40,910 nt of DNA from Hyphomicrobium sp. Its GTDB lineage: Bacteria > Pseudomonadota > Alphaproteobacteria > Rhizobiales > Hyphomicrobiaceae. Where the stretch lies: the NCBI GenBank assembly GCA_025458125.1, contig JALOTA010000062.1, forward strand, positions 1 through 40,910. The letters run 5' to 3'. Made by a program: the position numbers and the translations under genes. Below the pieces are notes generated by a model. The model did no database searches. It had not been told where the DNA came from and saw only the letters and a list, made by a program, of their open reading frames with translations. Position 1 is the first letter of the stretch. Each line of letters opens with the position of its first letter. This document shows, piece by piece, positions 1 through 8,248 of this stretch.

Positions 1-107
1 CCGGTGCCCGATCTCTCCCGCGAACACCATCCTCTCGCACCATGGCGCTACGGGCGCTGGCGGATCACACCTGAGAATCGATCACCGAACTGAGCGTTCG
101 CCTCCGC

Positions 108-596
108 TCACGCGGCAGCCGGTATGCTCTCGGGGGGCGCGGGAACGGCCGGCGCCGCAGGCAGGACGGCGTCCGCGATGCGCAGCACTTCGGGCGGCGC
201 GTAGACTGTCTCGGTTCCGAGTTCTACCACGCTCGAACAGAAATCGACGAGCGCATCGAAGGCGCGCTGGGCGATGTACTCGAAGGCTTTCATTTCCCAG
301 ACCGACTGCGCCTGGAACAGCTGTCCGGCCAGCAGCGTCTTGACCGTGACTTCCGGACAGGCGTCACTCTTCAGCATCGCGCCGAGATGGGGCACGAGCG
401 AAGGAGTGGGCTGCGGTGTGCCGGCCGGAAATCCGTTGGCGTACGCTGACCGCTTGAAAAGGTTTTCCGTCAGGAAATTCTCTTCGAGTTTGGTTTTGAG
501 AAGAGGATCGAGGACGGCTAGGACTTGGATGCAGGGCCTGTTGCGCCCCTGAATCGCAACCATTCCTTTACGAATGAGCAGTTTCGGCGCTTGCAT
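108..596 (-). CDS. Hypothetical protein, 162 aa
   Basis: I do not recognise this protein. It has no signal peptide or membrane segment. The N-terminus (MQAPKLLIRKGMVAIQGRNR) is basic, the middle is mixed and probably helical, and the last 20 residues are an Ala/Pro-rich tail typical of disordered ends. The ATG at 596 is preceded on the coding strand by AGGGTGA at short spacing, which supports this start. Codon use matches neighbouring genes. It is divergent from the small membrane protein gene at 823, and the 226-base gap between them holds an 18-base perfect palindrome that could control either gene. The coding call is fairly firm; the function is unknown. Confidence 0.6.
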   Translation of the reverse strand: MQAPKLLIRKGMVAIQGRNRPCIQVLAVLDPLLKTKLEENFLTENLFKRSAYANGFPAGTPQPTPSLVPHLGAMLKSDACPEVTVKTLLAGQLFQAQSVWEMKAFEYIAQRAFDALVDFCSSVVELGTETVYAPPEVLRIADAVLPAAPAVPAPPESIPAAA

Positions 597-678
597 AGAT
601 CACCCTGGCAGCGTTCCGGCCCGCGGTCGGATTTGATGGTGAATGTAGGAAAGAGACCTGAATTAAGGTCCGCTGAAC

Positions 679-696
679 TGCATAAAATTTTATGCA
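679..696. promoter_or_regulatory. 18-bp perfect palindrome, candidate operator
   Basis: TGCATAAAATTTTATGCA is a perfect 18-base inverted repeat without a spacer, AT-rich inside GC-rich DNA. It lies in the divergent gap between the genes starting at 596 (minus) and 823 (plus). A dimeric repressor site is the simplest reading; the regulator is unknown. Confidence 0.4.
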
Positions 697-822
697 ATGC
701 CTGGGCCCGCAGCGCGCGCGATGCAAAGAACCGAGGCCAGTCCGGCTCCGGTGAACCTCCCGAAATGGTAGGCTGACGTTGGGTCCAGCTTTCGCTTCAG
801 GCCGGTCATTGCGAGGTTCACC

Positions 823-1110
823 ATGGAAATCGATTATCTGATCGCCGCCGGAGTATTCGTGGCGACCGCCGCCACAGATGCCGCCTACGTCATGTTTACG
901 TCCGCCGTCGTGGCCAAGCGTGCATTGGCGGCAGCCAACTGGAGCAGCGCCTGGTACATGCTCTCCTCGTTCGCCGTGATCAGTTACACCCACAACTACG
1001 TCTATGTGGCGTTCGCCATCGTCGGGTCCTGGGTCGGCGCCTATCTCACCTTGAAATTCTATCATCGCGAACCCGCAAACCCGCCCGCGCCACTGAAACC
1101 GCTGCCTTGA
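823..1110 (+). CDS. Small integral membrane protein, 95 aa
   Basis: A short protein with three hydrophobic stretches: about residues 4-26 (Ala/Val-rich), 43-57 and 60-78. It ends in a Pro-rich cytoplasmic-like tail ([10 protein letters not shown]). Small charged patches (KRALAA, KFYHREP) separate the segments, as expected for a three-helix inner-membrane protein. The ATG at 823 follows GAGGTTCACC, an acceptable ribosome-binding site. It lies about 107 bases upstream of thrS on the same strand, so co-transcription is possible. I do not recognise a named family; the function is unknown. Confidence 0.65.
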   Translation: MEIDYLIAAGVFVATAATDAAYVMFTSAVVAKRALAAANWSSAWYMLSSFAVISYTHNYVYVAFAIVGSWVGAYLTLKFYHREPANPPAPLKPLP

Positions 1111-1216
1111 GGTCGTCGCCCCCGGCTTGACATGGGCGCGCGACCGGCTCCATGAAGCCTTCGACATTCGTCTTACGCCGCACCCGTGGGCGGCGAGTGA
1201 GCAACAGGAGAGAACG

Positions 1217-3085
1217 ATGACCGACGTCACTCTGACGTTCCCGGACGGCGCGCAGCGCAAGATTGCCAGGGGCACCACGGGTACGGACGTCGCCAAGTCC
1301 ATCTCTCCCTCGCTTGCCAAGCGCACCGTCGCCATGCAGCTCGACGGCGTTCTGGCCGACCTTGCCGATCCGATCACCGCAGACGCCGCGATCAATTTCG
1401 TCTCGCGCACCGATCCCGCCGCGCTGGAACTGATCCGGCACGATGCCGCGCACGTCATGGCGGAAGCCGTCCAGTCGCTCTGGCCCGGAACGCAGGTGAC
1501 GATCGGCCCCGTCATCGAGAACGGCTTCTATTACGACTTCGCCAAGGCCGAACCGTTCCATCCCGACGATCTGGTCAAGATCGAAAAGAAGATGCACGAG
1601 ATCATCGCCAGGAACGCGCCCTTCACAAAGGAAGTCTGGTCGCGCGACAAAGCCAAGGACACGTTCGCGGCCATGGGTGAAGGGTTCAAGGTCGAACTGG
1701 TTGACGCGATCTCCGAAGATCAGGACCTCAAGATCTATAAGCAGGGCGGCTGGTTCGATCTCTGCCGCGGCCCGCACATGACGTCGACCGGTCACGTCGG
1801 CAAGGCGTTCAAGTTGATGAAATTCGCCGGCGCCTACTGGCGCGGGGATTCCACGCGTCCGCAGCTTCAGCGAATTTACGGCACCGCGTGGGCGTCCGAG
1901 GACGAGCTGAAGGCGCACCTTCATCAGCTCGAAGAGGCCGAGAAGCGGGATCATCGCAAGCTTGGTCGAGAGATGGACCTGTTCCACTTCCAGGAGGAGG
2001 CGCCTGGCTCTATCTTCTGGCATCCCAACGGCTGGACTCTCTTCCAGACACTCATCGCCTACATGCGACGCGCCCAGCAGCGCGCCGGTTATGTCGAAGT
2101 GAACTCGCCCGACATGATGGAGAAGCATTTCTGGGAGCTCTCCGGTCATTGGGAGAACTACGGCGAGAACATGTTCACCACCACGCTGCCGGACGAGCGC
2201 GTCTTCTGCTGCAAGCCGATGAACTGCCCCGGCCATGTGCAGATCTACAAGCACGGACTGAAAAGCTATCGCGACCTGCCGTTGAAGATCGCCGAGTTTG
2301 GCAAGGTTCACCGCTATGAGCCGTCGGGAGCCCTGCATGGTATGCTGCGCGTGCGCCACTTCACGCAGGACGACGCGCACATTTTCATCACCGAAAACCA
2401 GATCATGGAAGAGTGCCTGAAGATCAACGATCTTATGCTCTCCATCTACAAGGACTTCGGCTTCGAGGACATCTTCATCAAGCTCTCCACCCGTCCCGAA
2501 AAGCGGGTCGGCGCCGATGAACTCTGGGACAAGGCCGAAAAGGCTTTGTCGGATGTGCTTGACGAAGTGAAGCGCCGCTCCAACGGCCGTATCCGCGAAT
2601 GGCAGTGCGGCACGACGCAGGTCGACTTCAATCTCGCGGGGCGTCTGGGCGCATTCTATATCGACGAGAATTCCGAGAAGAAGACCCCGGTTATGATCCA
2701 CCGCGCCATGTTCGGCTCGCTCGAGCGGTTCACCGGCATCCTCATCGAGAACTTCGCCGGTCATTTTCCGCTCTGGCTTTCGCCCGTGCAGGCGGTCGTA
2801 GCGACGATCACCAGCGAGGCGGACAGCTATGCGCTGGACGTCGTAGCCCAATTGAAGGCGGCCGGACTTCGCGTCGAGACAGATCTTCGCAACGAAAAGA
2901 TCGGCTACAAAGTCCGTGAGCATTCGCTCGCGAAGGTGCCCGTCATTCTCGCCGTGGGAACGCGCGACGCGGAGGCACGCAACGTCTCTATGCGCCGCCT
3001 GGGCTCGCAGGATCAGAAAGTCCTGTCCCTCGACGACGCGGTCGCGAGCCTCAAGGACGAGGCCACCCCACCGGATCTGCGTTGA
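1217..3085 (+). CDS. thrS: Threonine--tRNA ligase, lacking the GAFYGPK segment
   Basis: Charges tRNA-Thr with threonine in the cytoplasm. The start at 1217 follows AGGAGAGAACG; 30 extra in-frame upstream residues are not ThrRS-like. Visible parts: an N-terminal TGS domain (1-65), the editing domain with [11 protein letters not shown] (HxxxH), the class II core with the zinc-ligand Cys in CKPMNCPGH, the RHFTQDDAH motif, and a C-terminal anticodon-binding domain ending DEATPPDLR. Oddity: around nt 2588-2596 (residues 457-461) the chain runs SNGRI directly into REWQCGTTQ. From family knowledge, about 25 residues carrying the near-universal GEGAFYGPK motif belong between these. The protein is 622 aa, short for the family. 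The loss is in frame. Identity is certain; whether this is the true chromosomal sequence is doubtful. Confidence 0.93.
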   Translation: MTDVTLTFPDGAQRKIARGTTGTDVAKSISPSLAKRTVAMQLDGVLADLADPITADAAINFVSRTDPAALELIRHDAAHVMAEAVQSLWPGTQVTIGPVIENGFYYDFAKAEPFHPDDLVKIEKKMHEIIARNAPFTKEVWSRDKAKDTFAAMGEGFKVELVDAISEDQDLKIYKQGGWFDLCRGPHMTSTGHVGKAFKLMKFAGAYWRGDSTRPQLQRIYGTAWASEDELKAHLHQLEEAEKRDHRKLGREMDLFHFQEEAPGSIFWHPNGWTLFQTLIAYMRRAQQRAGYVEVNSPDMMEKHFWELSGHWENYGENMFTTTLPDERVFCCKPMNCPGHVQIYKHGLKSYRDLPLKIAEFGKVHRYEPSGALHGMLRVRHFTQDDAHIFITENQIMEECLKINDLMLSIYKDFGFEDIFIKLSTRPEKRVGADELWDKAEKALSDVLDEVKRRSNGRIREWQCGTTQVDFNLAGRLGAFYIDENSEKKTPVMIHRAMFGSLERFTGILIENFAGHFPLWLSPVQAVVATITSEADSYALDVVAQLKAAGLRVETDLRNEKIGYKVREHSLAKVPVILAVGTRDAEARNVSMRRLGSQDQKVLSLDDAVASLKDEATPPDLR

Positions 3086-3158
3086 ACGGCGGCCGTCGTT
3101 CGGCCGTCCCTACAGCCCGCAGACGTAACCCTGCCGTGCACTCGGCGCTGAGCTTTGC

Positions 3159-4085
3159 TTATGTTTCCGTCACGGCTGCCGTCCGCCGGTTCTCGCCCCA
3201 AGCATAGAGGCCGACCCCGGCCAGAACCATCGCCGAGCCGAACGCATCGGCCCATGTGAACGGCTCGCCCAGAATGGCCACTGCCAGGCCAATCGTCACC
3301 ACGGGCGAGATGGTCGAGATCATGGAGACGGCCGCACTGGATATCCGCTGCAGTCCCGCGTTGATCAGAAACGTCGGCATTACGGTCGCGATAATGGCGC
3401 ACCCGGCAGTGAGCCAAAGGAATCGCGGCGTCGCCGCAAAGGAGCCGGTTCCCAAAACAGCCTGATGCGCGATGCAAAACACCGACGCGGCGGTCAGCGC
3501 CACCGAGGTGAAAAGCGCGCTGCCCATCGGAGCCATGAATCGTTTGGCGTAGATCTGGTGCAGCGCAAATGAAATGGCAGCTCCAAGCACCAGCAACGTC
3601 CCCACCACGGTATTGCGCCCGCCCTCCGGCAGATCGATCAGGAAGACAATGGCCAGACCCAGATATGTCACGGCAGCGGCGATGACTCCCGTGCGCGTCA
3701 CGCGCTCGCCATAGAGAATGGCTCCGAGAAACATCACGAACAGCGGATAGGTGAAGAGAACGAGCCGTTCCAGCTGTGCGGTGATGAACATCAGGCCGGC
3801 GAAATCGAACTGGGAGGCGACGTAGTAACCGAGAAACCCGACGAACGCCGCCCGCGCGTAATGATCGGCAGATAGAGGGGGATCGCCGCGCAGACGTCGC
3901 TGCATGAGAGCCCACGCGCCGATCGCCACAAAGACTGGAAGGGCGAAAATCATGCGGTAGGCCAGCATCAGCGCGGCGTCGACCTGCTCCTGGTAGGCGA
4001 GCTTGATGAAGATCGCCTTGGTGGAAAAGAGCGAGGCGCCGGCCGCGGCAAACACGATCCCCGCAACGGTCTGGCGTGTGGACAT
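3159..4085 (-). CDS. EamA/DMT-family transporter
   Basis: A 308-aa inner-membrane protein with about ten hydrophobic helices in two related halves, as in the drug/metabolite transporter (EamA) family. The N-terminal half begins TVAGIVFAAAGASLFSTKAI and the second half contains the typical GTLLVLGAAISFALHQIYAKR and LGEPFTWADAFGSAMVLAGV segments. I place the start at the ATG at 4085 (MSTRQTVAG). An in-frame ATG at 4169 would add 28 His/Arg-rich residues that do not look like a DMT N-terminus; neither start has a strong ribosome-binding site. It is convergent with thrS and divergent from the DUF1348 gene. Substrate cannot be inferred. Confidence 0.85.
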   Translation of the reverse strand: MSTRQTVAGIVFAAAGASLFSTKAIFIKLAYQEQVDAALMLAYRMIFALPVFVAIGAWALMQRRLRGDPPLSADHYARAAFVGFLGYYVASQFDFAGLMFITAQLERLVLFTYPLFVMFLGAILYGERVTRTGVIAAAVTYLGLAIVFLIDLPEGGRNTVVGTLLVLGAAISFALHQIYAKRFMAPMGSALFTSVALTAASVFCIAHQAVLGTGSFAATPRFLWLTAGCAIIATVMPTFLINAGLQRISSAAVSMISTISPVVTIGLAVAILGEPFTWADAFGSAMVLAGVGLYAWGENRRTAAVTET

Positions 4086-4222
4086 GGGAACGGCCCGATG
4101 GACGTGAGACACTCCCTCATGCCCGAGCCGGCCCGGCGGGTCACCGTGGCGTAATGTGACGACGGCCATCGTCGCAGCGCGGAGGCTGTTGAGGCGGGCA
4201 CAAGGCGTGCTAGGAACACCCT

Positions 4223-4693
4223 ATGACCGAACCCCGTCCTCCCCTGCCTCCCTATTCACCCGAAACAGCCGTCATCAAGGTCCGGATGGCCGAGGACGCG
4301 TGGAACTCGCGCGACCCCGACCGCGTCGTCCTCGCCTACACGCAGGACACTCGCTGGCGGAACCGAGCCGAGTTTCCCGTCGGCCGGGAGCAGATCCGTG
4401 AATTTCTGATCCGCAAATGGCGGCGTGAACTCGACTACCGTCTGATCAAGGAGTTGTGGACCTGCGCGGGAGACCGCATCGCCGTGCGCTTCGCCTATGA
4501 ATGGCACGACGACAGCGGCCAGTGGTACCGGTCCTATGGAAACGAGAACTGGCAGTTCGACGCCGCCGGGCTGATGGCGCTCCGCTTTGCTTCCATCAAC
4601 GACCTCGCCATCGCCGCATCAGATCGCAAATTCCATTGGACGCCGGGACCGCGGCCAGCCGATCACCCAGGCCTGTCGCAACTGGGCCTTTAG
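4223..4693 (+). CDS. DUF1348 / NTF2-like family protein
   Basis: A 156-aa soluble protein of the nuclear-transport-factor-2-like (SnoaL-type) fold, subgroup DUF1348. Diagnostic stretches are the helix [69 protein letters not shown], and the C-terminus [10 protein letters not shown]. Length agrees with the family and the protein looks complete. No enzyme activity is established for this group as far as I know, and none is assigned here. It is divergent from the EamA transporter gene with about 137 bases between starts, and convergent with the hypothetical gene ending at 4709. Confidence 0.85.
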   Translation: MTEPRPPLPPYSPETAVIKVRMAEDAWNSRDPDRVVLAYTQDTRWRNRAEFPVGREQIREFLIRKWRRELDYRLIKELWTCAGDRIAVRFAYEWHDDSGQWYRSYGNENWQFDAAGLMALRFASINDLAIAASDRKFHWTPGPRPADHPGLSQLGL

Positions 4694-4708
4694 GCCATCG
4701 CCACGGTC

Positions 4709-5149
4709 CTAGTGGCGAGGAGACGCGCCCCCGAAGTATTGGGCGAGTTCCGCGTCGATCCGCTGCGCAGCTTGCCGCCAATCTCCCGCGCGCCCTGCGA
4801 GCGGCGGCTCGACGGTGACGATTGCCTCTTCTACATCCACGGTCGAAGCCGGCGTTTCTCCGGAATGACCGCTGAGCACCTGTTTGGGATGTTCGATCGC
4901 GGCGACGCTTTCGTTTGATGGTTCACGCGCGGGCAGGGCACAGAGGCGTTGCGCCAGATGCTGCAATTCGTTGACGATCGCTTCCCGTCGCAACTCATGC
5001 AGCATCGAGACGCTGCGCACTTCCTTCAAGAGTTGATCGTCCGCCCGGCGAATGGCTTCTGATAATTCACGCACAAGATCGAGTTCGTGACGGGTCGTTT
5101 CGTTCAGCCGGCTCAGCAACTGATGGACGTTCTGCGGAAGTGCGCTCAT
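4709..5149 (-). CDS. Hypothetical coiled-coil-like protein, 146 aa
   Basis: Residues 1-75 look strongly helical with heptad-like spacing of Leu/Val (VHQLLSRLNETTRHELDLVR, then LHELRREAIVNELQHLAQRL). An acidic linker and a short C-terminal helix (DWRQAAQRIDAELAQYFGG) follow. There is no signal peptide and no membrane segment. The ATG at 5149 is preceded on the coding strand by GAGAGGATCGCG, a good ribosome-binding site. I do not recognise the family; a cytoplasmic oligomeric protein is likely. It is 15 bases from the convergent DUF1348 gene. Confidence 0.65.
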   Translation of the reverse strand: MSALPQNVHQLLSRLNETTRHELDLVRELSEAIRRADDQLLKEVRSVSMLHELRREAIVNELQHLAQRLCALPAREPSNESVAAIEHPKQVLSGHSGETPASTVDVEEAIVTVEPPLAGRAGDWRQAAQRIDAELAQYFGGASPRH

Positions 5150-5269
5150 CGCGATCCTCTCGTGTCATCGTGTTTCGCGCCCCGAGCGCCAAGAAACGCC
5201 CGATTCCAATGGCCGAAAAGTGTTCACGATGAGCCGTGCGCGAGCATATCGCCGGCAGCGGAAGGCAGT

Positions 5270-6139
5270 TCAGTTGCCGCTGAGCGCCAGACGGAACTTC
5301 GAGGTCGCGACCAGCGCGGGCCCTGCTTCCGGCACCCCGGAACCCGGTTTGGTGATCCCCGGATAAGCGGCGGCAAGCGCCGCGAGCGCCTCGCCGGCGG
5401 CCGCCGCGGCCTTGGGGTTGTCGGTCTTGAGATGGGCTAGAACGCTGTCGGCCCGGCGCTTGGCCGCCGCAAGAAAACCGTAACCGTCAAGATAGGCGTC
5501 CCCACTCTTGTCGCGCAGGGCCTTCGCGTACTGCAAGGCCGCGCGATCGAGAAGGTCTGCGAAGACAGCCGTTTCTGTCTGAGCCGTTGCTGCGCCTGGC
5601 GCCTTCCTCTCGGCGCCGTCAAGTGCCGCCAGAACGGCATTGGCGGCCGCTTCGACCACATCGGCGGGTGCCTTGGATTGCGCAAGATCTCCTGTCTTCT
5701 GCAGGAGATCGTTGAACTCGGGAACACCGAGCTTCGTCAGCGCTGGTTCGAGTTCCACGTAGATCTCGCTCATTCCGTGAGCAAACATCTCCGCCCCAGC
5801 CTGGAGGTCGCCAGCCAGATACGCCGCGAGCCCTGCGATGTAGTGCGCGCGAATAACGTCGAGCCCGACGAAATAGACGACGGGGTCGGTCGACGCCCTG
5901 CTTGCATCGAAGCCCGCTTCACCACCTTCTCCCCCTTCACCACCCTCGCCGCCTTCGCCACCCTCTCCCCCCTGAGCCAGAACGCCGAGCGATGGGACGG
6001 CTCCGTCATGGGCGGCGGCCGCATGGTGATCGTCGGGGCCGAGCCACGCCCCGGCCGTGGCCAGCGTGCCCGATGCTGGAACAAGCGCCCCAGCCACCGT
6101 AAGAGAAGTCCAGAGCCTGCGTGTCTTGCGGGTTGTCAC
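5270..6139 (-). CDS. Exported Gly-Gly-Glu-repeat protein, possibly iron-related
   Basis: A 289-aa protein starting at GTG 6139, with AGGA upstream on the coding strand. Residues 1-30 form a Sec-type signal peptide (basic MTTRKTRR, then a hydrophobic core). Residues 57-71 are five consecutive Gly-Gly-Glu triplets. The rest is helical, with HYIAGLAAYLAGDLQAGAEM followed by FAHGMSEIYVELEPAL, spacing His, Met and Glu as in helical-bundle periplasmic proteins. From memory, similar Gly-Gly-Glu proteins occur beside iron-uptake genes in alphaproteobacteria; this is recollection, not a search. The divergent neighbour is a PKHD-type hydroxylase, a family often iron-regulated, which fits an iron link by inference. 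Biochemical function is unknown. Confidence 0.75.
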   Translation of the reverse strand: MTTRKTRRLWTSLTVAGALVPASGTLATAGAWLGPDDHHAAAAHDGAVPSLGVLAQGGEGGEGGEGGEGGEGGEAGFDASRASTDPVVYFVGLDVIRAHYIAGLAAYLAGDLQAGAEMFAHGMSEIYVELEPALTKLGVPEFNDLLQKTGDLAQSKAPADVVEAAANAVLAALDGAERKAPGAATAQTETAVFADLLDRAALQYAKALRDKSGDAYLDGYGFLAAAKRRADSVLAHLKTDNPKAAAAAGEALAALAAAYPGITKPGSGVPEAGPALVATSKFRLALSGN

Positions 6140-6157
6140 GGCGTATCCTGGCAGGGG

Positions 6158-6769
6158 CTGCTCGACGATCTTGAGTGGGTTCCAGGCTCAGCCACGGCGG
6201 GCTGGCATGCGCGCGAGGTGAAATCCAATGAGCAGGCAAAGCCGGGACCCGCGCTGGAGCGCATCCGCGGCCTCGTGACGGCGGCCGTCGAGAAAAACGA
6301 GATCGTTCGCGCCATGGCCCTGCCTCGCCGCGTTTTTCCTCCGCTGGTGTCGCGCAGCCGCACAGGGCAGGGCTATGGCACGCATACCGACGACGCTCTG
6401 ATCGGCGGCCGGCCGGCGCTGCGCAGTGACGTCTCCGTCACCGTATTCCTTTGCGATCCCGAAACCTACGGCGGTGGCGAACTCGTCGTCGAGACACTCG
6501 CGGGCGAGGAGGCAGCCAAACTGAAGGCGGGTGACGCGGTGCTCTATCCGTCCACCACGCTGCATCGCGTCGAACCGGTCACCTACGGCATGCGTCTCGT
6601 TGCTGTGACCTGGGTCGAAAGCATGGTGCGCGATGCGGGCCGCCGCGAAATTCTGTTCGACCTCGACCGCGCCCGGCGTGCCGTCTTCGAGCGCGAGGGA
6701 AAATCCGCAACCTTCGATCTCCTAGCCAAATCCTATTCGAATTTGCTTCGCCGCTGGGCCGAGGCTTGA
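6158..6769 (+). CDS. PKHD-type Fe(II)/2-oxoglutarate hydroxylase, N-terminus missing
   Basis: Matches the PiuC/YbiX-type 2-oxoglutarate, Fe(II)-dependent hydroxylases. The double-stranded beta-helix core is clear: FPPLVSRSRTGQGYGTHTDD gives the iron-binding HxD, SVTVFLCDPETYGGGELVVE follows, YPSTTLHRVEPVTYGMRLV supplies the distal His and 2OG-binding Arg, and FDLDRARRAV plus LLRRWAEA end the protein. Homology begins near 6158 (LLDDLEWVPGSATAGW), about 20 residues inside the usual N-terminus. No good start is present: CTG at 6158, or GTG at 6218, which would cut conserved residues. The coordinates mark the homologous region, not a proven start. Upstream sequence is occupied by the divergent gene starting at 6139, leaving no promoter space, which suggests lost sequence. 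Confidence 0.75.
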   Translation: MLDDLEWVPGSATAGWHAREVKSNEQAKPGPALERIRGLVTAAVEKNEIVRAMALPRRVFPPLVSRSRTGQGYGTHTDDALIGGRPALRSDVSVTVFLCDPETYGGGELVVETLAGEEAAKLKAGDAVLYPSTTLHRVEPVTYGMRLVAVTWVESMVRDAGRREILFDLDRARRAVFEREGKSATFDLLAKSYSNLLRRWAEA

Positions 6770-6775
6770 GGCGGC

Positions 6776-7192
6776 TCATTCGATCTCGTAGCGCTGCTTT
6801 AATTCCTTCGTCCGCTGTTCGGTTTTTTCCGTCTTGCATCCGAGAATGTCGACAGTGGCACCTGTGCCGCCACCCCAGAATTTCGCGACGTGTTCTTCGC
6901 ACTCGGCATCCCGGAAGGCGAGCCAAGCACGCTGCGATGCCCTGAGGGCCGCTTCCCAGGATTTGGCATCGAAAGGAGTTTCGTCCGTGGCCAGCCCGGG
7001 GACTGCTGCGAGTGCCTTCGCGTAGACGCGGTTCAACTCCGCATCCGCCTTTCCGAGTTCGGCCCCCGCGCAATTATTCATCTCGACGGTCGAGAGAGCC
7101 TCCGAACAATCGGCCGCGGGTGTTTCCTGCGCGGCGGCGGGTGTGACAGCGGCAATGATGACGATGGCAAAGATGATTTTAGATCGCGGCAT
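6776..7192 (-). CDS. LprI-like (DUF1311) periplasmic protein
   Basis: A 138-aa protein with a Sec signal peptide (MPRSKIIFAIVIIAAVTPAAAQ, cleaved near AAAQ). Its mature part has the DUF1311/LprI pattern: ADCSEALSTVEMNNCAGAE, ELNRVYAKALAAV, then QRAWLAFRDAECEEH and a late Cys (ILGCKTEKTEQR). Four cysteines in the mature chain fit two disulfides. Members include lysozyme-inhibitor-like LprI of mycobacteria; that role is not established for alphaproteobacterial versions. The start at 7192 (ATG) is set by the signal peptide; a longer in-frame extension upstream is not credible. It is convergent with the PKHD hydroxylase gene, 6 bases apart. Confidence 0.85.
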   Translation of the reverse strand: MPRSKIIFAIVIIAAVTPAAAQETPAADCSEALSTVEMNNCAGAELGKADAELNRVYAKALAAVPGLATDETPFDAKSWEAALRASQRAWLAFRDAECEEHVAKFWGGGTGATVDILGCKTEKTEQRTKELKQRYEIE

Positions 7193-7284
7193 GGGGGACT
7201 CCGGTGCTCGTCTCAACAGTTTCTTAACCTTGATGTCGAATCCATGAAGTCTGCAAGTCAGTCTACAGACCAGTCCTGAGGACC

Positions 7285-7992
7285 ATGCCGACCGTATCCG
7301 TTCGCCTCGCGTCTTCGATGTCCGCAGCACCACTGCCCCCGTCGTTGTTGGCCCTTCCCGTTCCGCGCGATAAGCGGCGGCGCCCGGAAGACCCGATCCT
7401 CGTGCCGCTCGAACAGCTCCGCCCGACCCAGGGTGCCGTGGGCATGAAGGCTGTCGCCGCAAAACGCGAGAAGGTCGCGCGGCGGGCGGAATGCAGCAGA
7501 AAGATCGAGCGTTATCTGGAGAAGCGCCCCATCCCGGCGGTACTGGGACCCGGCGCGGGTTACTACATCATCGATCACCATCACCTCAGCATGGCCCTGC
7601 ACCAGAACGAGGTGGCGGAGGCGTTCGTCCGCGTGATAGGCGATCTGTCGCGATTGCCGCGCGGCGAATTCTGGCGCCGCATGGCCGAGCGCGGTTGCCT
7701 GCACCCCTATGATCACCATGGTCGGCGAATACACCCTTCGGCCTTGCCTTCAGCCATTCGCCACCTGAAGCGGGATGCCTATCGCGATCTGTCCTGGTCG
7801 GTTCGCGAAGCTGGGGGCTTTGTGAAGTCGGATCAGCCGTATGCGGAGTTCCGCTGGGCGCAGTTTTTCCGCAGCCGGTTGCCGCGCACGACGGTCTTGC
7901 GCGACTTCGAATTTGCCCATGACCGCGGCATGATGCTGGCCCGCTCGGAAGCGGCGGCCCATCTTCCCGGATTCATCGGCATCAACGACTGA
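7285..7992 (+). CDS. ParB-like protein (putative ParB-like nuclease family)
   Basis: A 235-aa protein of the small ParB-like group recognised by a ParB-type core followed by a conserved DHHH (residues 97-100, GAGYYIIDHHHLSMALHQNE). It starts with ILVPLEQLRPTQGAVGM, corresponding to the N-terminal ParB strand, and continues with KRPIPAVLGPG. The C-terminal half (FWRRMAERGCLHPYD, RDLSWSVREAGGF, YAEFRWAQFFRSRLP) is characteristic of this family rather than of chromosome-partitioning ParB, and no HTH domain is present. Its role is unknown; no ParA partner is nearby. ATG 7285 follows GAGGACC; a second in-frame ATG at 7318 is possible. A hairpin after the stop may end the transcript. Confidence 0.8.
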   Translation: MPTVSVRLASSMSAAPLPPSLLALPVPRDKRRRPEDPILVPLEQLRPTQGAVGMKAVAAKREKVARRAECSRKIERYLEKRPIPAVLGPGAGYYIIDHHHLSMALHQNEVAEAFVRVIGDLSRLPRGEFWRRMAERGCLHPYDHHGRRIHPSALPSAIRHLKRDAYRDLSWSVREAGGFVKSDQPYAEFRWAQFFRSRLPRTTVLRDFEFAHDRGMMLARSEAAAHLPGFIGIND

Positions 7993-7994
7993 CG

Positions 7995-8020
7995 ACCGAC
8001 CGGGAGCCTCCCCCGTCGGT
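7995..8020 (+). terminator. Stem-loop after the ParB-like gene
   Basis: ACCGAC (7995-8000) pairs with GTCGGT (8015-8020), and inside it GGGA pairs with TCCC around a three-base loop, three bases after the stop codon. No T-run follows, so it is a terminator-like hairpin rather than a classical intrinsic terminator. Confidence 0.4.
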
Positions 8021-8168
8021 TCTGATCTACATCTGATCAAGAGTTGGCATGCAATCCGCCGCCCACCGGGACGGAATGTCAACCCCGGCCACCAGCCCTC
8101 TGCCCACGAACTGAGGAAACCTCAGGCTGCGGCTTGTGAGGAACCTTTCCCGGCGCTAAGGGCATATG

Positions 8169-8185
8169 TGACAGTTTCTTGACAG
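8169..8185 (-). promoter_or_regulatory. PHO-box-like direct repeat
   Basis: TGACAG at 8169-8174 and again at 8180-8185, an 11-base period. Read on the minus strand this is CTGTCAAGAAACTGTCA, matching the PhoB direct-repeat pattern CTGTCATNNNNCTGTCAT. It lies 64 bases before the DUF47-pit pair, the position where a related phosphate operon (orfA-pit of Sinorhizobium) is PhoB-controlled. A 6-bp hairpin (CTGAGG-aaa-CCTCAG, 8111-8125) sits just upstream. Confidence 0.6.
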
Positions 8186-8248
8186 CGTCGGCGAAAGCCT
8201 TCGCGTCCGCGTGCGGGGGCACCCGCTCCGAGTGGGGGATCGGGCCTG

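Noticed and set aside
1-84. Frame reading PVPDLSREHHPLAPWRYGRW onward to a stop at 82-84, possibly the 3' end of a gene starting before the window
   Set aside because: Too short (27 codons) and unlike any family I know; cannot be distinguished from chance.
1046-2923. 625-codon antisense frame across thrS
   Set aside because: Shadow of thrS codon bias; no recognisable domain.
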